The notes under the pieces were generated by a model, which saw only the letters and a program-made list of their open reading frames with translations, made no database searches and was not told where the DNA came from. Of a stretch of DNA of 34,522 nucleotides, positions 16,301 through 24,579 are shown piece by piece. The stretch's first letter is position 1. Every line of letters begins with the position of its first letter. Made by a program: the position numbers and the translations under genes. This DNA is from Streptomyces albidochromogenes (GTDB taxonomy: Bacteria > Actinomycetota > Actinomycetes > Streptomycetales > Streptomycetaceae). Location: positions 1 through 34,522 of the forward strand of contig NZ_VBVX01000035.1 in NCBI RefSeq assembly GCF_005981925.1, given 5' to 3'.

Positions 16301-16714
16301 TCAGGCCACGAGGGCTCCCGGTTGCGGCCGCGACCGACTGCGGCCCGGTGCCCAGCAGCGGATGATGTCGCGTACGGAGACGACGCCGACGGGGCCGTCT
16401 CCGTCCAGCACGATCAGGTGCCGGAAGCCGCCGTGCGCCATGGCGTCGGCGGCTTCCTCCAGCGTCCAGCGGGGGGCCGCGAAGACGACGTCGGTGGTGG
16501 TGTGGGTGCCGGCCGTCTCCCGGTCGGGGTCCTGGCCCGAGCCGATGGAGACGAGGATGTCGCGTTCGGTCAGGATGCCGAGGCCGCCGGCGTCGGTGTC
16601 GAGGACGACGGCCGCCCCGACGCGGCGCTCCGCCATCAGTCGGGCTGCCTGGCGGAGTGTGTGGGCGGGGCCGATGGTGAGGACCACCGTGCTCATGGCG
16701 TCACGGACGAGCAT
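16301..16714 (-). CDS. CBS-domain pair protein
   Basis: A 137-residue protein consisting of two CBS domains (about residues 1-56, with DAMSTVV ... VLDTDAGGLGILTERDIL, and about 70-122, with LEEAADAMAHGGFRHLIVLDGDGPVGVVSVRDII). CBS pairs bind adenine nucleotides and act as energy or redox sensors; stand-alone ones usually act through a partner protein. The start is ATG 16714. An in-frame GTG at 16726 is ruled out because the consensus AAGGAGGT (16732-16725) overlaps it, and this site lies 10 nt before 16714. It is convergent with catA across a shared terminator. The partner is unknown. Confidence 0.88.
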   Translation of the reverse strand: MLVRDAMSTVVLTIGPAHTLRQAARLMAERRVGAAVVLDTDAGGLGILTERDILVSIGSGQDPDRETAGTHTTTDVVFAAPRWTLEEAADAMAHGGFRHLIVLDGDGPVGVVSVRDIIRCWAPGRSRSRPQPGALVA

Positions 16715-16853
16715 GGACGGAGCCACCTCCTTGGTGAAGCGGGCATCTGCTACGAGAACCGATTCACAAGTTCACAAGTGGGGGGACTCACAGAGTGGCA
16801 GTTGACCGGCGAGGCAACAAGGGGGCGCGGGAGGGGGAGTTGGGCGACCGGAC

Positions 16854-16886
16854 GCCCCCGCACGCCGGTTTTCCGGGCGCGGGGGC
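16854..16886 (-). terminator. Terminator of hisN
   Basis: GCCCCCGC (16854-16861) pairs with GCGGGGGC (16879-16886), and an inner CCGG-TTTT-CCGG hairpin lies between. It begins 8 nt after the hisN stop on the minus strand. The 180-nt gap up to the CBS gene holds nothing else that I can identify. Confidence 0.5.
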
Positions 16887-16894
16887 CACGGGCA

Positions 16895-17689
16895 CTAGGC
16901 GCGCAGGTAGTTCAGCATCTCCTCGTGGAGCAGGCCGTTGGACGCCGCGGCGTTGCCGCCGTGGGGGCCCGTCACTCCTTCGAGGCTGGTGAAGACGCCA
17001 CCCGCCTCCTGCACGATGATCGCGTTCGCTGCCATGTCCCAGAGCGAGAGCTCGGGTTCGGCGCAGATGTCCACCGCGCCCTCCGCGACCATCATGTACG
17101 GCCAGAAGTCGCCGTAGCCGCGCGTCCGCCAGCAGTCGCGGGTCAGGCCCAGGAAGCCGTCGAGCCGGCCCCGCTCCTCCCAGCCGCTCAGCGAGGAGTA
17201 CGCGAAGGACGCGTTCTCGATCCGGTCGACCTTGGAGACGTGGAGGCGGGTGGCGGAGGTGAGGCTGCGCCCGGTGTACGCGCCGCCGCCCTTCGCCGCC
17301 CACCAGCGGCGGCCCAGCGCGGGCGCGGACACGACGCCCATCACGGGCTGGAAGCCGTTCTCGCCGGCCTCCATGAGCGAGATCAGGGTCGCCCAGACCG
17401 GCACGCCCCGCACGTAGTTCTTGGTGCCGTCGATCGGGTCGACGACCCAGCGGCGCGGGCCCGTGCCCTGGAGCCCGTACTCCTCACCCAGGACGGCGTC
17501 GCGCGGCCTGCCGCGGTGCAGGTGGCTGCGGATCAGCTCCTCGGCGGCCTTGTCGGCCTCCGTCACCGGCGTCATGTCCGGTTTCGTCTCGACCTTGAGA
17601 TCCAGAGCCTTGAAGCGCTCCATCGTCGTGGCGTCCGCGGCGTCGGCGAGAACATGGGCAAAGCGCAGATCATCGTGGTAGTCGGGCAT
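16895..17689 (-). CDS. hisN: Histidinol-phosphatase of the inositol-monophosphatase family
   Basis: A 264-residue Mg2+-dependent phosphatase of the IMPase fold. The metal-binding motifs are intact: GEE (68-70), DPIDGT (84-89) and WD (217-218), with TEAD at 43-46. In actinobacteria this subgroup supplies histidinol-phosphatase, the penultimate histidine step. S. coelicolor HisN lies in the same neighbourhood near aroA and sigR, which supports the call over a general inositol phosphatase. The ATG at 17689 has no Shine-Dalgarno sequence, but TACTGT lies 6 nt upstream (17701-17696), so the mRNA may be leaderless. It is divergent from the TetR gene, with 150 nt between, and followed by a hairpin. 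Confidence 0.9.
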   Translation of the reverse strand: MPDYHDDLRFAHVLADAADATTMERFKALDLKVETKPDMTPVTEADKAAEELIRSHLHRGRPRDAVLGEEYGLQGTGPRRWVVDPIDGTKNYVRGVPVWATLISLMEAGENGFQPVMGVVSAPALGRRWWAAKGGGAYTGRSLTSATRLHVSKVDRIENASFAYSSLSGWEERGRLDGFLGLTRDCWRTRGYGDFWPYMMVAEGAVDICAEPELSLWDMAANAIIVQEAGGVFTSLEGVTGPHGGNAAASNGLLHEEMLNYLRA

Positions 17690-17839
17690 GACTGAACAGT
17701 ATCGACCGCGTTCTGCGCGAACCACACGGTCTCGCGGTGCGGGCGCCGCCCGCGGCCCGGTACGCGCGGCGCGGGGCCCATTGACAGTGTCCGGCGGCGC
17801 GTCAACTCTGAAACCCCAGCCGTCGGGGAGGCGAACGCG

Positions 17840-18562
17840 ATGCCCACAGCGCGAGAAGCCCTGCTGGACGCCGCCTTCACCGCGCTCGCGGTCCGTCCGT
17901 GGTCCGGGGTGCGGATGGTCGACGTCGCTGCGGCGGCGGGCGTCTCGCGGCAGACCCTCTACAACGAGTTCGGCACCAAGGACGGCCTGGCCCGCGCGCT
18001 GGTGCGCCGCGAGGCCGACGGATTCCTGGCCGGGGTCGAGCGGGCGCTGGCCGGCCGGCTGCCCGAGCGGGCGGCGGGGCGGGGAGCGGGCCGGGCCCAC
18101 ACGCCGGCGGCGGCCCGGACGGCGGGCCCCGAGGACCGGCTGGTGGCCGTGGCCGAGTGGACCGTCGGCGCCGCCCGCGCCAATCCGTTCGTCCGCGCGC
18201 TGCTCACCGGGTGCTGGGGCGACCGGCTGCCCGCCCCCCGGCCGGCGAGGACCGTCCCGTACACGGCGGTGTCCCCGGTGCCCGCCCAGCGCCGCGCCGA
18301 CGCCGGATCGCCGGGGCCCGCCGAACTGATCGCGGCGGTACGGGACAGGGCGCTCGCCGCGCTCGGGACGGGACGTACGAAGGAGGAGGCGGCGGAGGTC
18401 GCGTACCGCTGCGAGCTGGTCCTGCGGCTCGCGCTCTCGTACGTCCTGACGCCCACGGCCCCGGCGGACGGCTTCACACGGCTGCTGCGCAGGGCCCTCG
18501 CCGGGGCGGGCCAGGGCGGACCGGGCCTCAGTGGGCCGAACCCGAGAGCTGGAGGCCGATGA
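17840..18562 (+). CDS. TetR-family transcriptional regulator
   Basis: A 240-residue TetR-type regulator. The N-terminal helix-turn-helix spans about residues 5-50 (VRMVDVAAAAGVSRQTLYNEFGTKDGL). The ligand-binding helical domain is long and has an Ala/Arg/Gly-rich stretch around residues 75-95. The ATG at 17840 has GGGGAGG at 17825-17831 (8 nt spacing). The last 35 nt overlap the 3' end of the convergent SMR transporter gene, so the two can interfere by antisense transcription. A TetR regulator beside a small efflux pump suggests it controls that pump, but the convergent arrangement is not the usual divergent one. The ligand is unknown. Confidence 0.9.
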   Translation: MPTAREALLDAAFTALAVRPWSGVRMVDVAAAAGVSRQTLYNEFGTKDGLARALVRREADGFLAGVERALAGRLPERAAGRGAGRAHTPAAARTAGPEDRLVAVAEWTVGAARANPFVRALLTGCWGDRLPAPRPARTVPYTAVSPVPAQRRADAGSPGPAELIAAVRDRALAALGTGRTKEEAAEVAYRCELVLRLALSYVLTPTAPADGFTRLLRRALAGAGQGGPGLSGPNPRAGGR

Positions 18563-18851
18563 CGCCGATGATCACCAGCGAGATCGAGATCAGCTTCAGC
18601 GTCGAGACCACGTCGCCGAGGAAGACCATCCCGTAGATCGCGGTGCCCGCCGCCCCGATGCCCGTCCACACCGCGTACGCCGGTCCCACGTCGAGCTTGC
18701 GCAGCGCGAGCGTCAGCAGGCCGAAGCTGCCGAGCGCGAACGCGCAGAAGGCGACGGTGGGCCAGAGCCGGCTGAAGCCGTGGGACAGCTTCAGGCACAC
18801 GGCGAAGCCGGTCTCCAGCAGACCGGCCACTATCACCAGCAGCCACGCCAT
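18528..18851 (-). CDS. sugE: SMR-family transporter, SugE/Gdx type
   Basis: A 107-residue four-helix small multidrug resistance protein that works as an antiparallel dimer in the cytoplasmic membrane, driven by the proton gradient. The essential Glu13 (AGLLETGF) is present. LKLSHGFSRLWP, AYAVWTGIGAAG and the C-terminal GLQLS match SugE (guanidinium exporter Gdx) rather than QacE/EmrE. Ser42, Tyr59 and Trp62 of the Gdx site are kept, but position 16, normally Trp, is Phe. The ATG at 18851 has GGGAGG at 18866-18861 (9 nt spacing). It may be read with rsgA, which ends 90 nt upstream. No guanidine riboswitch is evident. Confidence 0.87.
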   Translation of the reverse strand: MAWLLVIVAGLLETGFAVCLKLSHGFSRLWPTVAFCAFALGSFGLLTLALRKLDVGPAYAVWTGIGAAGTAIYGMVFLGDVVSTLKLISISLVIIGVIGLQLSGSAH

Positions 18852-18941
18852 GGTCGGTCGCCTCCCGCGTCGGTGACTGCTTTGCCTGACTTGGTGCGAT
18901 TATGCACTTGCCGGGCGCCCGCAGAGGTGAACGCGGCGGGG

Positions 18942-19952
18942 TCAGTCGCCCTCGCGCCGCTCCCGGGTGGCGAGGAGCCGGCGCAGCGAGTCGAGCCGGG
19001 CCGGATCGGCGTGGCCGTCCGCGACCCACTGGTCCAGCGCGCACTCCGCCTCGTCGTGGCTGCAGCCGCGCGGGCAGCCCTCCGTACCCGGCTCCAGGTC
19101 CGGGAACGCGAGGATGACCCGGGACGGATCGACGTGGTGCAGCCCGAAGGAGCGCACGCCCGGGGTGTCGATCACCCAGCCGGCCACGCCCGTGAGCGGC
19201 AGCGCGAGCGCCGACGTGGTGGTGTGCCGGCCTCGGCCCGTGACCGCGTTGACCACTCCGGTCGTACGCCAGCGGTCCTCGGGCACCAGCGTGTTGACCA
19301 GGGTCGTCTTGCCGACGCCCGAGTGGCCGACGAACGCCGTGACCTTGTCCTCCAGGTGCTTGCGCACCAGGTCGGTCGCCGCCCCGTTCGCCAGGTCCTC
19401 GCGGCTGGTGACGACGTACGGGACACCGAGCGGGCGGTAGGCGTTCAGGAGGGCGTCCGCCGGGGCCAGGTCCGACTTGGTCAGGACGAGCAGCGGCGTG
19501 AGCCCGGCGTCGTACGCCGCGACCAGGCAGCGGTCGATCATGCGCGGGCGCGGCTCGGGGTCGGCCAGCGCGGTGACGATCGCCAGCTGGTCGGCGTTGG
19601 CCACGACCACCCGCTCGAACGGGTCGTCGTCGTCGGCCGTGCGGCGCAGCACGGAGGCGCGCGTCTCGACGCGGACGATGCGGGCCAGCGTGTCCTTGTC
19701 ACCCGTCAGGTCACCGACGATGGCCACCCGGTCGCCCACGACGACGGACTTGCGGCCCAGCTCGCGGGCCTTCATCGCGATGACCGTACGGTCCTCGACG
19801 AGGCAGGTGATGCGGCCCCGGTCGACGGTCAGGACGAAGCCCTCGACGGCGTCCTCGTGCTTGGGCCGGGTGTGCGTACGAGGCCGGTTGCCCTTGCGGT
19901 TCGGGCGGATCCGGATGTCGTCCTCGTCGGGGTTCTTGCCGTAGCGGCGCAT
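18942..19952 (-). CDS. rsgA: Ribosome small-subunit-dependent GTPase A (RsgA)
   Basis: A 336-residue circularly permuted GTPase that checks late 30S ribosome maturation. An N-terminal OB-like domain (about 35-105) is followed by the permuted G domain: G4 TKSD (158-161) comes before the P-loop GHSGVGKT (209-216) and G3 DTPG (262-265). The C-terminal zinc knuckle uses Cys293, Cys297, His299 and Cys304. I chose ATG 19952. A GTG at 19994 would extend into aroA without a ribosome-binding site, and the family begins MRRYGK. It starts 14 nt after the aroA stop and is surely cotranscribed with it; aroA and rsgA are also neighbours in mycobacteria. Confidence 0.95.
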   Translation of the reverse strand: MRRYGKNPDEDDIRIRPNRKGNRPRTHTRPKHEDAVEGFVLTVDRGRITCLVEDRTVIAMKARELGRKSVVVGDRVAIVGDLTGDKDTLARIVRVETRASVLRRTADDDDPFERVVVANADQLAIVTALADPEPRPRMIDRCLVAAYDAGLTPLLVLTKSDLAPADALLNAYRPLGVPYVVTSREDLANGAATDLVRKHLEDKVTAFVGHSGVGKTTLVNTLVPEDRWRTTGVVNAVTGRGRHTTTSALALPLTGVAGWVIDTPGVRSFGLHHVDPSRVILAFPDLEPGTEGCPRGCSHDEAECALDQWVADGHADPARLDSLRRLLATRERREGD

Positions 19953-19966
19953 GTCGTCAGGCCCCG

Positions 19967-21310
19967 TCAGTTTCCGTCGAGCATTCCGGTCCACATCTGC
20001 GGGAAGTCGGGCAGTGTCTTGGCCGTGGTCGCGACGTCCTCGATCTGCACGTCCTTCACGGCGAGGCCGATGATCGCGCCGGCGGTCGCCATACGGTGGT
20101 CGTGGTACGTGTGGAAGGTCCCGCCGTGCAGGCGGCGCGGGCGGATGCGCAGCCCGTCGGCGGTCTCGGTGACGTCGCCGCCGAGCGCGTTGATCTCCCG
20201 GGTGAGGGCGGCCAGCCGGTCGGTCTCGTGCAGCCGCAGGTGCGCGACGCCGCGCAGGACGGACTCCGAGTCGGCCAGGGCGGCGACCGCCGCGATGCCC
20301 GGGGTGAGCTCGCCGACGTCACCGAGGTCCACGTCGATGCCGTGCACGGTCCCGGTGCCGGTGAAGGTCAGCCCCTGCTCGGTGAGCTCGCAGGAACCGC
20401 CCATCTCGGTGAAGATCTCCCGCAGCGCGTCGCCCGGCTGGGTGGTGCGCTCCGGCCAGTCGGGGATGGTGACGCGGCCGCCCGTGATCAGGGCGGCGGC
20501 CAGGAACGGCTGCGCGTTGGACAGGTCGGGCTCGATGGTCAGGTCCCGGCCGAGCAGGGCCCCGGGGGAGACCCGCCAGACGTTCGGCTCACCGCCCGAC
20601 TCGGGGGTGTCCACCTGGGCGCCGACCGCGCGCAGCATGTCGACCGTCATCCGGATGTGCGGCATGGACGGCAGTACGGCGCCGGTGTGCCGCACCTCGA
20701 CGCCCTGGTTGAAGCGCGGGGCGGAGAGCAGGAGCGCGCTCACGAACTGCGACGACGCGGACGCGTCGATGTCGACCGACCCGCCGTCCAGGGCCCCGTT
20801 GCCGTGCACGGTCAGCGGCAGGGCGCCGCGGCCGTCGTCGTCGATACGGGCGCCCAGCGTGCGCAGCGCGTCGATGACGGCGCCGAGGGGACGTTCGTAC
20901 GAACGGGGGTCGCCGTCGAAACGCACGTCACCGTCCGCGAGCGCCGCGACGGGCGGCAGGAAGCGCATCACGGTGCCGGCGTTGCCGGCGTCGACCGCGG
21001 CGGGCCCGTGCAGCCCCGCCGGGATGACGCGCCAGGCCTCGCCCGAGCCGCTGAGCTCGGCCGTCGCCGACGAGCTGGACGAGACGGTCTCCTCGATGCC
21101 GACGCCCATCGCGCGCAGCGCGTCGGCCATCAGCAGGGTGTCGCGGGAGCGCAGCGGGTGGCGCAGCCAGCCGGGCTCGGCGGCGAGCGCGGCCAGGACG
21201 AGCGCGCGGTTGGTGACCGATTTCGATCCGGGCACGGTGACGGTCGCGTCGACGGCTTCGCCCGCGCGCGGGGCGGGCCAGAGGGCGGGGTGCACGGAGC
21301 TGTCGGTCAT
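19967..21310 (-). CDS. aroA: 5-enolpyruvylshikimate-3-phosphate synthase (AroA)
   Basis: A 447-residue enzyme of the shikimate pathway that transfers enolpyruvyl from PEP to shikimate 3-phosphate. The conserved blocks are all visible: [12 protein letters not shown] (about 26-37), [58 protein letters not shown] and [12 protein letters not shown] chose ATG 21310. A second ATG at 21316 adds two residues. Neither has a Shine-Dalgarno sequence, but TAAAGT (21323-21318) is 7 nt from 21310, which would fit a leaderless start. It is followed by rsgA after 14 nt. The 107 nt up to the M50 gene contain an 8-bp palindrome (TTGATCAA, 21347-21354) and nothing else clear. Confidence 0.95.
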   Translation of the reverse strand: MTDSSVHPALWPAPRAGEAVDATVTVPGSKSVTNRALVLAALAAEPGWLRHPLRSRDTLLMADALRAMGVGIEETVSSSSSATAELSGSGEAWRVIPAGLHGPAAVDAGNAGTVMRFLPPVAALADGDVRFDGDPRSYERPLGAVIDALRTLGARIDDDGRGALPLTVHGNGALDGGSVDIDASASSQFVSALLLSAPRFNQGVEVRHTGAVLPSMPHIRMTVDMLRAVGAQVDTPESGGEPNVWRVSPGALLGRDLTIEPDLSNAQPFLAAALITGGRVTIPDWPERTTQPGDALREIFTEMGGSCELTEQGLTFTGTGTVHGIDVDLGDVGELTPGIAAVAALADSESVLRGVAHLRLHETDRLAALTREINALGGDVTETADGLRIRPRRLHGGTFHTYHDHRMATAGAIIGLAVKDVQIEDVATTAKTLPDFPQMWTGMLDGN

Positions 21311-21417
21311 GGCCATCACTTTAGTGGCTCGCGGCGGAGCCGGATCTTGATCAAAAGCGCCGAAACCAGGGCGTAACCCAACGGTACGGGCGCCGTGACA
21401 CACCGTGGCGGCCGGTC

Positions 21418-22131
21418 CTACAGTCCGAGCAGCCAGCGACCGCCGCCCAGCAGCGCGCAGAGCGACACCGTGTGGAAGAAGAGCAGCCACACCAGGGCCG
21501 GTACGTGCGTGAGCCGCGACAGCTGATCGGCGTCCGAGTCGGGGGCGCCGCCGTGGCGGCGCTTGGACTGGAGCTCGAAGGCGGGCCGGACACCGCCGAC
21601 GAGAAGGAACCAGACGGCGGCGTACGCGAAGGCGGCCTGCACCTCCGGCGTCGTGAGCCACGAGATCAGCAGGAAGGCGGCGCCGGTGACGATCACGGTC
21701 AGGGCGCCGTACGCGTTGCGGATCATCACCAGCATCGCGAGCAGCAGGGCCGTCGCGATCCACAGGAAGAGCGTGATGCGGTTCGCCGCGAGCAGCCAGG
21801 CGCCGCCGAGGCCCAGGAGGGAGGGCGCGGTGTAGCCGGCGGCGGCGGTGAGGATCATGCCGATGCCGGTGGGCTTGCCCCGGCTGACGGTCAGGCCGCT
21901 CGTGTCGGAGTGCAGGCGTATGCCGTCCAGGCTGCGCCCCGTGAGCAGGGCGATCAGGCCGTGGCCGCCCTCGTGGGCGATGGTGATGGCGTTGCGCGCC
22001 ACGCGCCAGAGGACGTGCGGGACGACGACGGCGAGAGCGGCGACGGCCGTGGCGATCACCAGCCACTGGTCGGGATCGGGCTGGGTACCGAAGACGCGGT
22101 CCCACAGGTCGCCGAGCTGGGTGCTGTCCAT
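21418..22131 (-). CDS. M50B-family membrane metallopeptidase
   Basis: A 237-residue multi-pass membrane protein with the zinc motif HEGGH at residues 53-57 ([15 protein letters not shown]), typical of the M50B/site-2-protease-like family. About six hydrophobic segments follow. A hydrophilic loop ([18 protein letters not shown]) lies near the C-terminus before a last helix. Such proteins cleave membrane substrates within the bilayer; the target here is unknown. The ATG at 22131 has AAGGAG at 22148-22143 (11 nt spacing). It is divergent from the SRAP gene (49 nt apart) and upstream of aroA on the same strand. A link to the nearby RsrA/SigR pair should not be assumed, because RsrA is a soluble anti-sigma factor. 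Confidence 0.87.
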   Translation of the reverse strand: MDSTQLGDLWDRVFGTQPDPDQWLVIATAVAALAVVVPHVLWRVARNAITIAHEGGHGLIALLTGRSLDGIRLHSDTSGLTVSRGKPTGIGMILTAAAGYTAPSLLGLGGAWLLAANRITLFLWIATALLLAMLVMIRNAYGALTVIVTGAAFLLISWLTTPEVQAAFAYAAVWFLLVGGVRPAFELQSKRRHGGAPDSDADQLSRLTHVPALVWLLFFHTVSLCALLGGGRWLLGL

Positions 22132-22180
22132 TTTCCGGGCGGCTCCTTGCGGTCGGGGCAGTCGTGGCAGTCTGGCACTC

Positions 22181-22996
22181 ATGTGCGGACGGTATGCGGC
22201 GAGCCGGCGGCCCGAGGATCTGGTCGGGATGTTCGATGTGCGCAAGTGGGAGCCCAAGGAGGCACTCGCACCGGACTGGAACGTGGCGCCCACCAAGGAG
22301 GTCCACGTCGTCCTGGAGCGTCCTGTGAAGGACGCGCGGGACCCGCGCCCGGTTCGGCAGCTGAGGAAGCTGAAGTGGGGGCTCGTGCCCTCCTGGTCGA
22401 AGTCGCCCGACGGCGCGGCGCGGATGATCAACGCGCGGGCGGAGACGGTGCACGAGAAGCCGTCGTTCCGCCAGCCGTTCGTCTCACGGCGCTGCCTCGT
22501 CCCGGCCGACGGCTACTACGAGTGGGTCACCGGCGCCGACGAGCGGCAGCTGGAGGAGCAGGGGAGGAAGAAGCGGCCGCGCAAGCAGCCGTACTTCGTG
22601 ACGCCGGCCGACGGGTCGGTCATGGCGATGGCCGGTCTGTACGACTTCTGGCGCGACCGGACGCTGCCCGACGACCACCCGCAGGCGTGGTGGGTGACGT
22701 GCTCCGTCATCACCACCGAGGCGGAGAAGGACCCGCTGGCGGTCGCGCCGGCCACCGGGCCCGGGTCGCTGGCCGACATCCACCCCCGGATGCCGCTGAT
22801 GCTGACCCCGGACCGCTGGGACGCGTGGCTGGACCCGGCCCGTACGGACCTGGACGGCCTGCGGGAGCTGCTGGCGCCGCCGCCGGGCGGGCTGATGCGG
22901 GCGTACGCGGTGACCACCGCCGTGAGCAACGTGCGCAACAACGGGCCGGAGCTGCTGGAGGAGCTGGCGGCGCCGGAGGTGGAGACGCTGTTCTGA
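22181..22996 (+). CDS. SRAP (HMCES/YedK) abasic-site crosslink protein
   Basis: A 271-residue SOS response-associated peptidase family protein. After Met removal, Cys2 (MCGRYA) becomes the N-terminal nucleophile that forms a thiazolidine crosslink with abasic sites in single-stranded DNA and shields them. The other active-site residues are present: Asn84 (MINARAET), Glu114 (GYYEW) and His201 (DIHPRMP). An Arg/Lys-rich insertion (about 121-136) is longer than in YedK. The ATG at 22181 is fixed by the need for Cys at position 2. There is no Shine-Dalgarno sequence; CAGTCT 7 nt upstream could be a -10 box. M. tuberculosis also has this gene beside aroA, near its sigH locus. Confidence 0.93.
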   Translation: MCGRYAASRRPEDLVGMFDVRKWEPKEALAPDWNVAPTKEVHVVLERPVKDARDPRPVRQLRKLKWGLVPSWSKSPDGAARMINARAETVHEKPSFRQPFVSRRCLVPADGYYEWVTGADERQLEEQGRKKRPRKQPYFVTPADGSVMAMAGLYDFWRDRTLPDDHPQAWWVTCSVITTEAEKDPLAVAPATGPGSLADIHPRMPLMLTPDRWDAWLDPARTDLDGLRELLAPPPGGLMRAYAVTTAVSNVRNNGPELLEELAAPEVETLF

Positions 22997-23049
22997 AGCG
23001 ACGCGCGTGGGCGTTTGAGCACGCGGCGGCGCGGGCGCAGGATGGTGCC

Positions 23050-23685
23050 GTGACGCACAGCGAGATGGTGGAGACGCAGACCGGCCAAGCCCGCATCACC
23101 TGGGCCGAGGCCGAGACGCCCTGGCTCGTCCTGGCCGTGAGCCACGGCGCCGGCGGCGGGATCGGGGCACGCGACCTCCAGGGGCTCGCGGCCGCGCTGC
23201 CCGAACGCGGGGTGAGCGTCGCGCTGGTGGAGCAGCCGTGGCGGGTGGCCGGGAAGAAGGTCGCGCCCGCGCCCGGGACCCTGGACGCCGGATGGCGCGG
23301 ACTGTGGCCCGCGCTGCTGCGGCCCGGCCTGCCGGTCGTGGCCGGCGGGCGCAGCGCCGGGGCGCGGGTGGCGTGCCGTACCGCCGGGGAACTGGGCGCC
23401 CACGCGGTGCTCGCGCTGAGCTTCCCGCTGCATCCGCCCGGCCGCCCCGAGAAGTCCCGCGCCGAGGAGCTGCTGGGCGCCGGGGTCCCCACGCTGGTCG
23501 TACAGGGCGGAAACGATCCCTTCGGGAAGCCGGCGGAGTTCCCGGACGGGGAGTACGACCTCGTGGAGGTGGAGTACGGGGACCACGGTTTCGCCGTACC
23601 GAAGAAGGCCGGACGCACCGAGGAGGAGATCGTCGCGACGATCACCGACGCCGTGCGGAACTGGATCGACGGGCTGCGGGAATGA
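23050..23685 (+). CDS. Alpha/beta-hydrolase (dienelactone-hydrolase-like, KANL3/Tex30 type)
   Basis: A 211-residue small alpha/beta-hydrolase. The nucleophile elbow GRSAG puts Ser102 in place, and Asp156 (GGNDPFG) and His179 (YGDHGFA) complete the triad. The oxyanion region is SHGAGGG (31-37). It is soluble, without a lid domain. The GTG at 23050 has AGGA at 23039-23042 (7 nt spacing); an ATG at 23065 is a poorer choice. It begins 53 nt after the SRAP gene on the same strand. Its stop codon TGA (23683-23685) overlaps the last base of the GGGAAT element of the sigR promoter. The natural substrate is unknown. Confidence 0.88.
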   Translation: MTHSEMVETQTGQARITWAEAETPWLVLAVSHGAGGGIGARDLQGLAAALPERGVSVALVEQPWRVAGKKVAPAPGTLDAGWRGLWPALLRPGLPVVAGGRSAGARVACRTAGELGAHAVLALSFPLHPPGRPEKSRAEELLGAGVPTLVVQGGNDPFGKPAEFPDGEYDLVEVEYGDHGFAVPKKAGRTEEEIVATITDAVRNWIDGLRE

Positions 23686-23704
23686 TGAGCGGGGACCTTC
23701 TGTT
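23678..23704 (+). promoter_or_regulatory. SigR-dependent autoregulatory promoter of sigR (sigRp2 type)
   Basis: GGGAAT (23678-23683), exactly 18 nt, then GTT (23702-23704): a perfect match to the SigR consensus. Transcription would start near 23711, about 45 nt before the ATG at 23755. The -35 element is embedded in the end of the hydrolase gene. Confidence 0.85.
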
Positions 23705-23754
23705 ATTGCGTGCGTCGACATAGACCGCACGTACGTGGAGAGGGAGTCCGTCGC

Positions 23755-23919
23755 ATGGGATCGACCATCTGCCCGAGCCGCTCGAACACCGCTGACCTGG
23801 AGTGGACGGTGCTCAGCGCGGCGAAGACCGCCCCACGTCGGGCGGCGGCCGGGCAGGATCGTCGTCTATCCTCCGATTCGAGCGGGTCCGCATTCGGCCC
23901 CGCCACGGCGTTGGAGGAG
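23755..23919 (+). other. sigR: N-terminal extension of sigma-R (sigma-R' isoform start)
   Basis: The ATG at 23755 is in frame with sigR and has AGGGAG at 23741-23746 (8 nt spacing). It adds exactly 55 residues to the product that starts at GTG 23920. In S. coelicolor the stress-induced sigRp2 transcript makes just such a 55-residue-longer isoform, which ClpP1/P2 degrade and which gives a transient positive loop. The extension here ([10 protein letters not shown] ... ATALEE) is Ser/Ala-rich and lies before region 2. TATCCT at 23867-23872 could be the -10 box of the basal promoter for the short form, but no -35 is evident. Confidence 0.75.
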
Positions 23920-24579
23920 GTGGGTCCGGTCACTGGGACCGACACAGGGACCGACGACGGCCAGGCGGCGGAGGAGAGCACCGCCGAGCGCAACGCGCGT
24001 TTCGAGCGCGACGCGCTGGGCTTCCTCGACCAGATGTACTCGGCCGCGCTGCGCATGACGCGCAATCCGGCCGACGCGGAGGACCTGGTGCAGGAGACGT
24101 ACGCGAAGGCGTACGGGTCCTTCCACCAGTTCCGTGAGGGTACGAATCTGAAGGCGTGGCTGTACCGCATTCTGACGAACACCTTCATCAACACGTACCG
24201 GAAGAAGCAGCGTGAGCCTCAGCGCAGTGGCGCCGAGGAGATCGAGGACTGGCAGCTCGCGCGCGCCGAGTCGCACATGTCGACCGGCCTGCGCTCCGCC
24301 GAGTCGCAGGCGCTCGACCACCTGCCCGACTCGGACGTCAAGTCCGCGCTGCAGGCCATCCCCGAGGAGTTCCGCATCGCGGTCTACCTCGCGGATGTCG
24401 AGGGCTTTGCGTACAAGGAGATCGCGGACATCATGGGAACACCCATCGGCACGGTGATGTCCCGGCTGCACCGGGGCCGCCGTCAACTGCGCGGCATGCT
24501 CGAGGACTACGCGCGTGACCGCGGGCTGGTTCCGGCGGGTGCCGGAGAGTCGAACGACGGGAAAGGTTCGGGCTCATGA
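23920..24579 (+). CDS. sigR: ECF sigma factor SigR (thiol-oxidative stress)
   Basis: A 219-residue group-4 sigma factor. Region 2 (about 30-95) includes [38 protein letters not shown] and [20 protein letters not shown]. Region 4 (about 145-205) includes [41 protein letters not shown]. It drives thioredoxin, mycothiol and related genes when thiols are oxidised, and is held inactive by RsrA. The canonical start is taken as GTG 23920 by comparison with S. coelicolor, although the GGAGG before it is only 2 nt away. A longer isoform can start at 23755. The stop overlaps the rsrA start by 4 nt (ATGA), so the pair is translationally coupled. Confidence 0.95.
   Translation: MGPVTGTDTGTDDGQAAEESTAERNARFERDALGFLDQMYSAALRMTRNPADAEDLVQETYAKAYGSFHQFREGTNLKAWLYRILTNTFINTYRKKQREPQRSGAEEIEDWQLARAESHMSTGLRSAESQALDHLPDSDVKSALQAIPEEFRIAVYLADVEGFAYKEIADIMGTPIGTVMSRLHRGRRQLRGMLEDYARDRGLVPAGAGESNDGKGSGS

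Noticed and set aside
16715..16726. GTG start of the CBS protein at 16726
   Set aside because: It overlaps the AAGGAGGT ribosome-binding site that serves ATG 16714.
16795..16992. A 65-codon plus-strand frame between the CBS gene and hisN
   Set aside because: It runs into hisN on the opposite strand, is Arg/Gly/Pro-rich and has no ribosome-binding site.
18852..18941. Possible guanidine riboswitch before the SugE-like gene
   Set aside because: Only 90 nt separate it from rsgA and I see none of the conserved helices or ACGR-type motifs of the guanidine riboswitch classes.
19953..19994. GTG start of rsgA inside aroA
   Set aside because: It has no ribosome-binding site, and the ATG at 19952 gives the family N-terminus.
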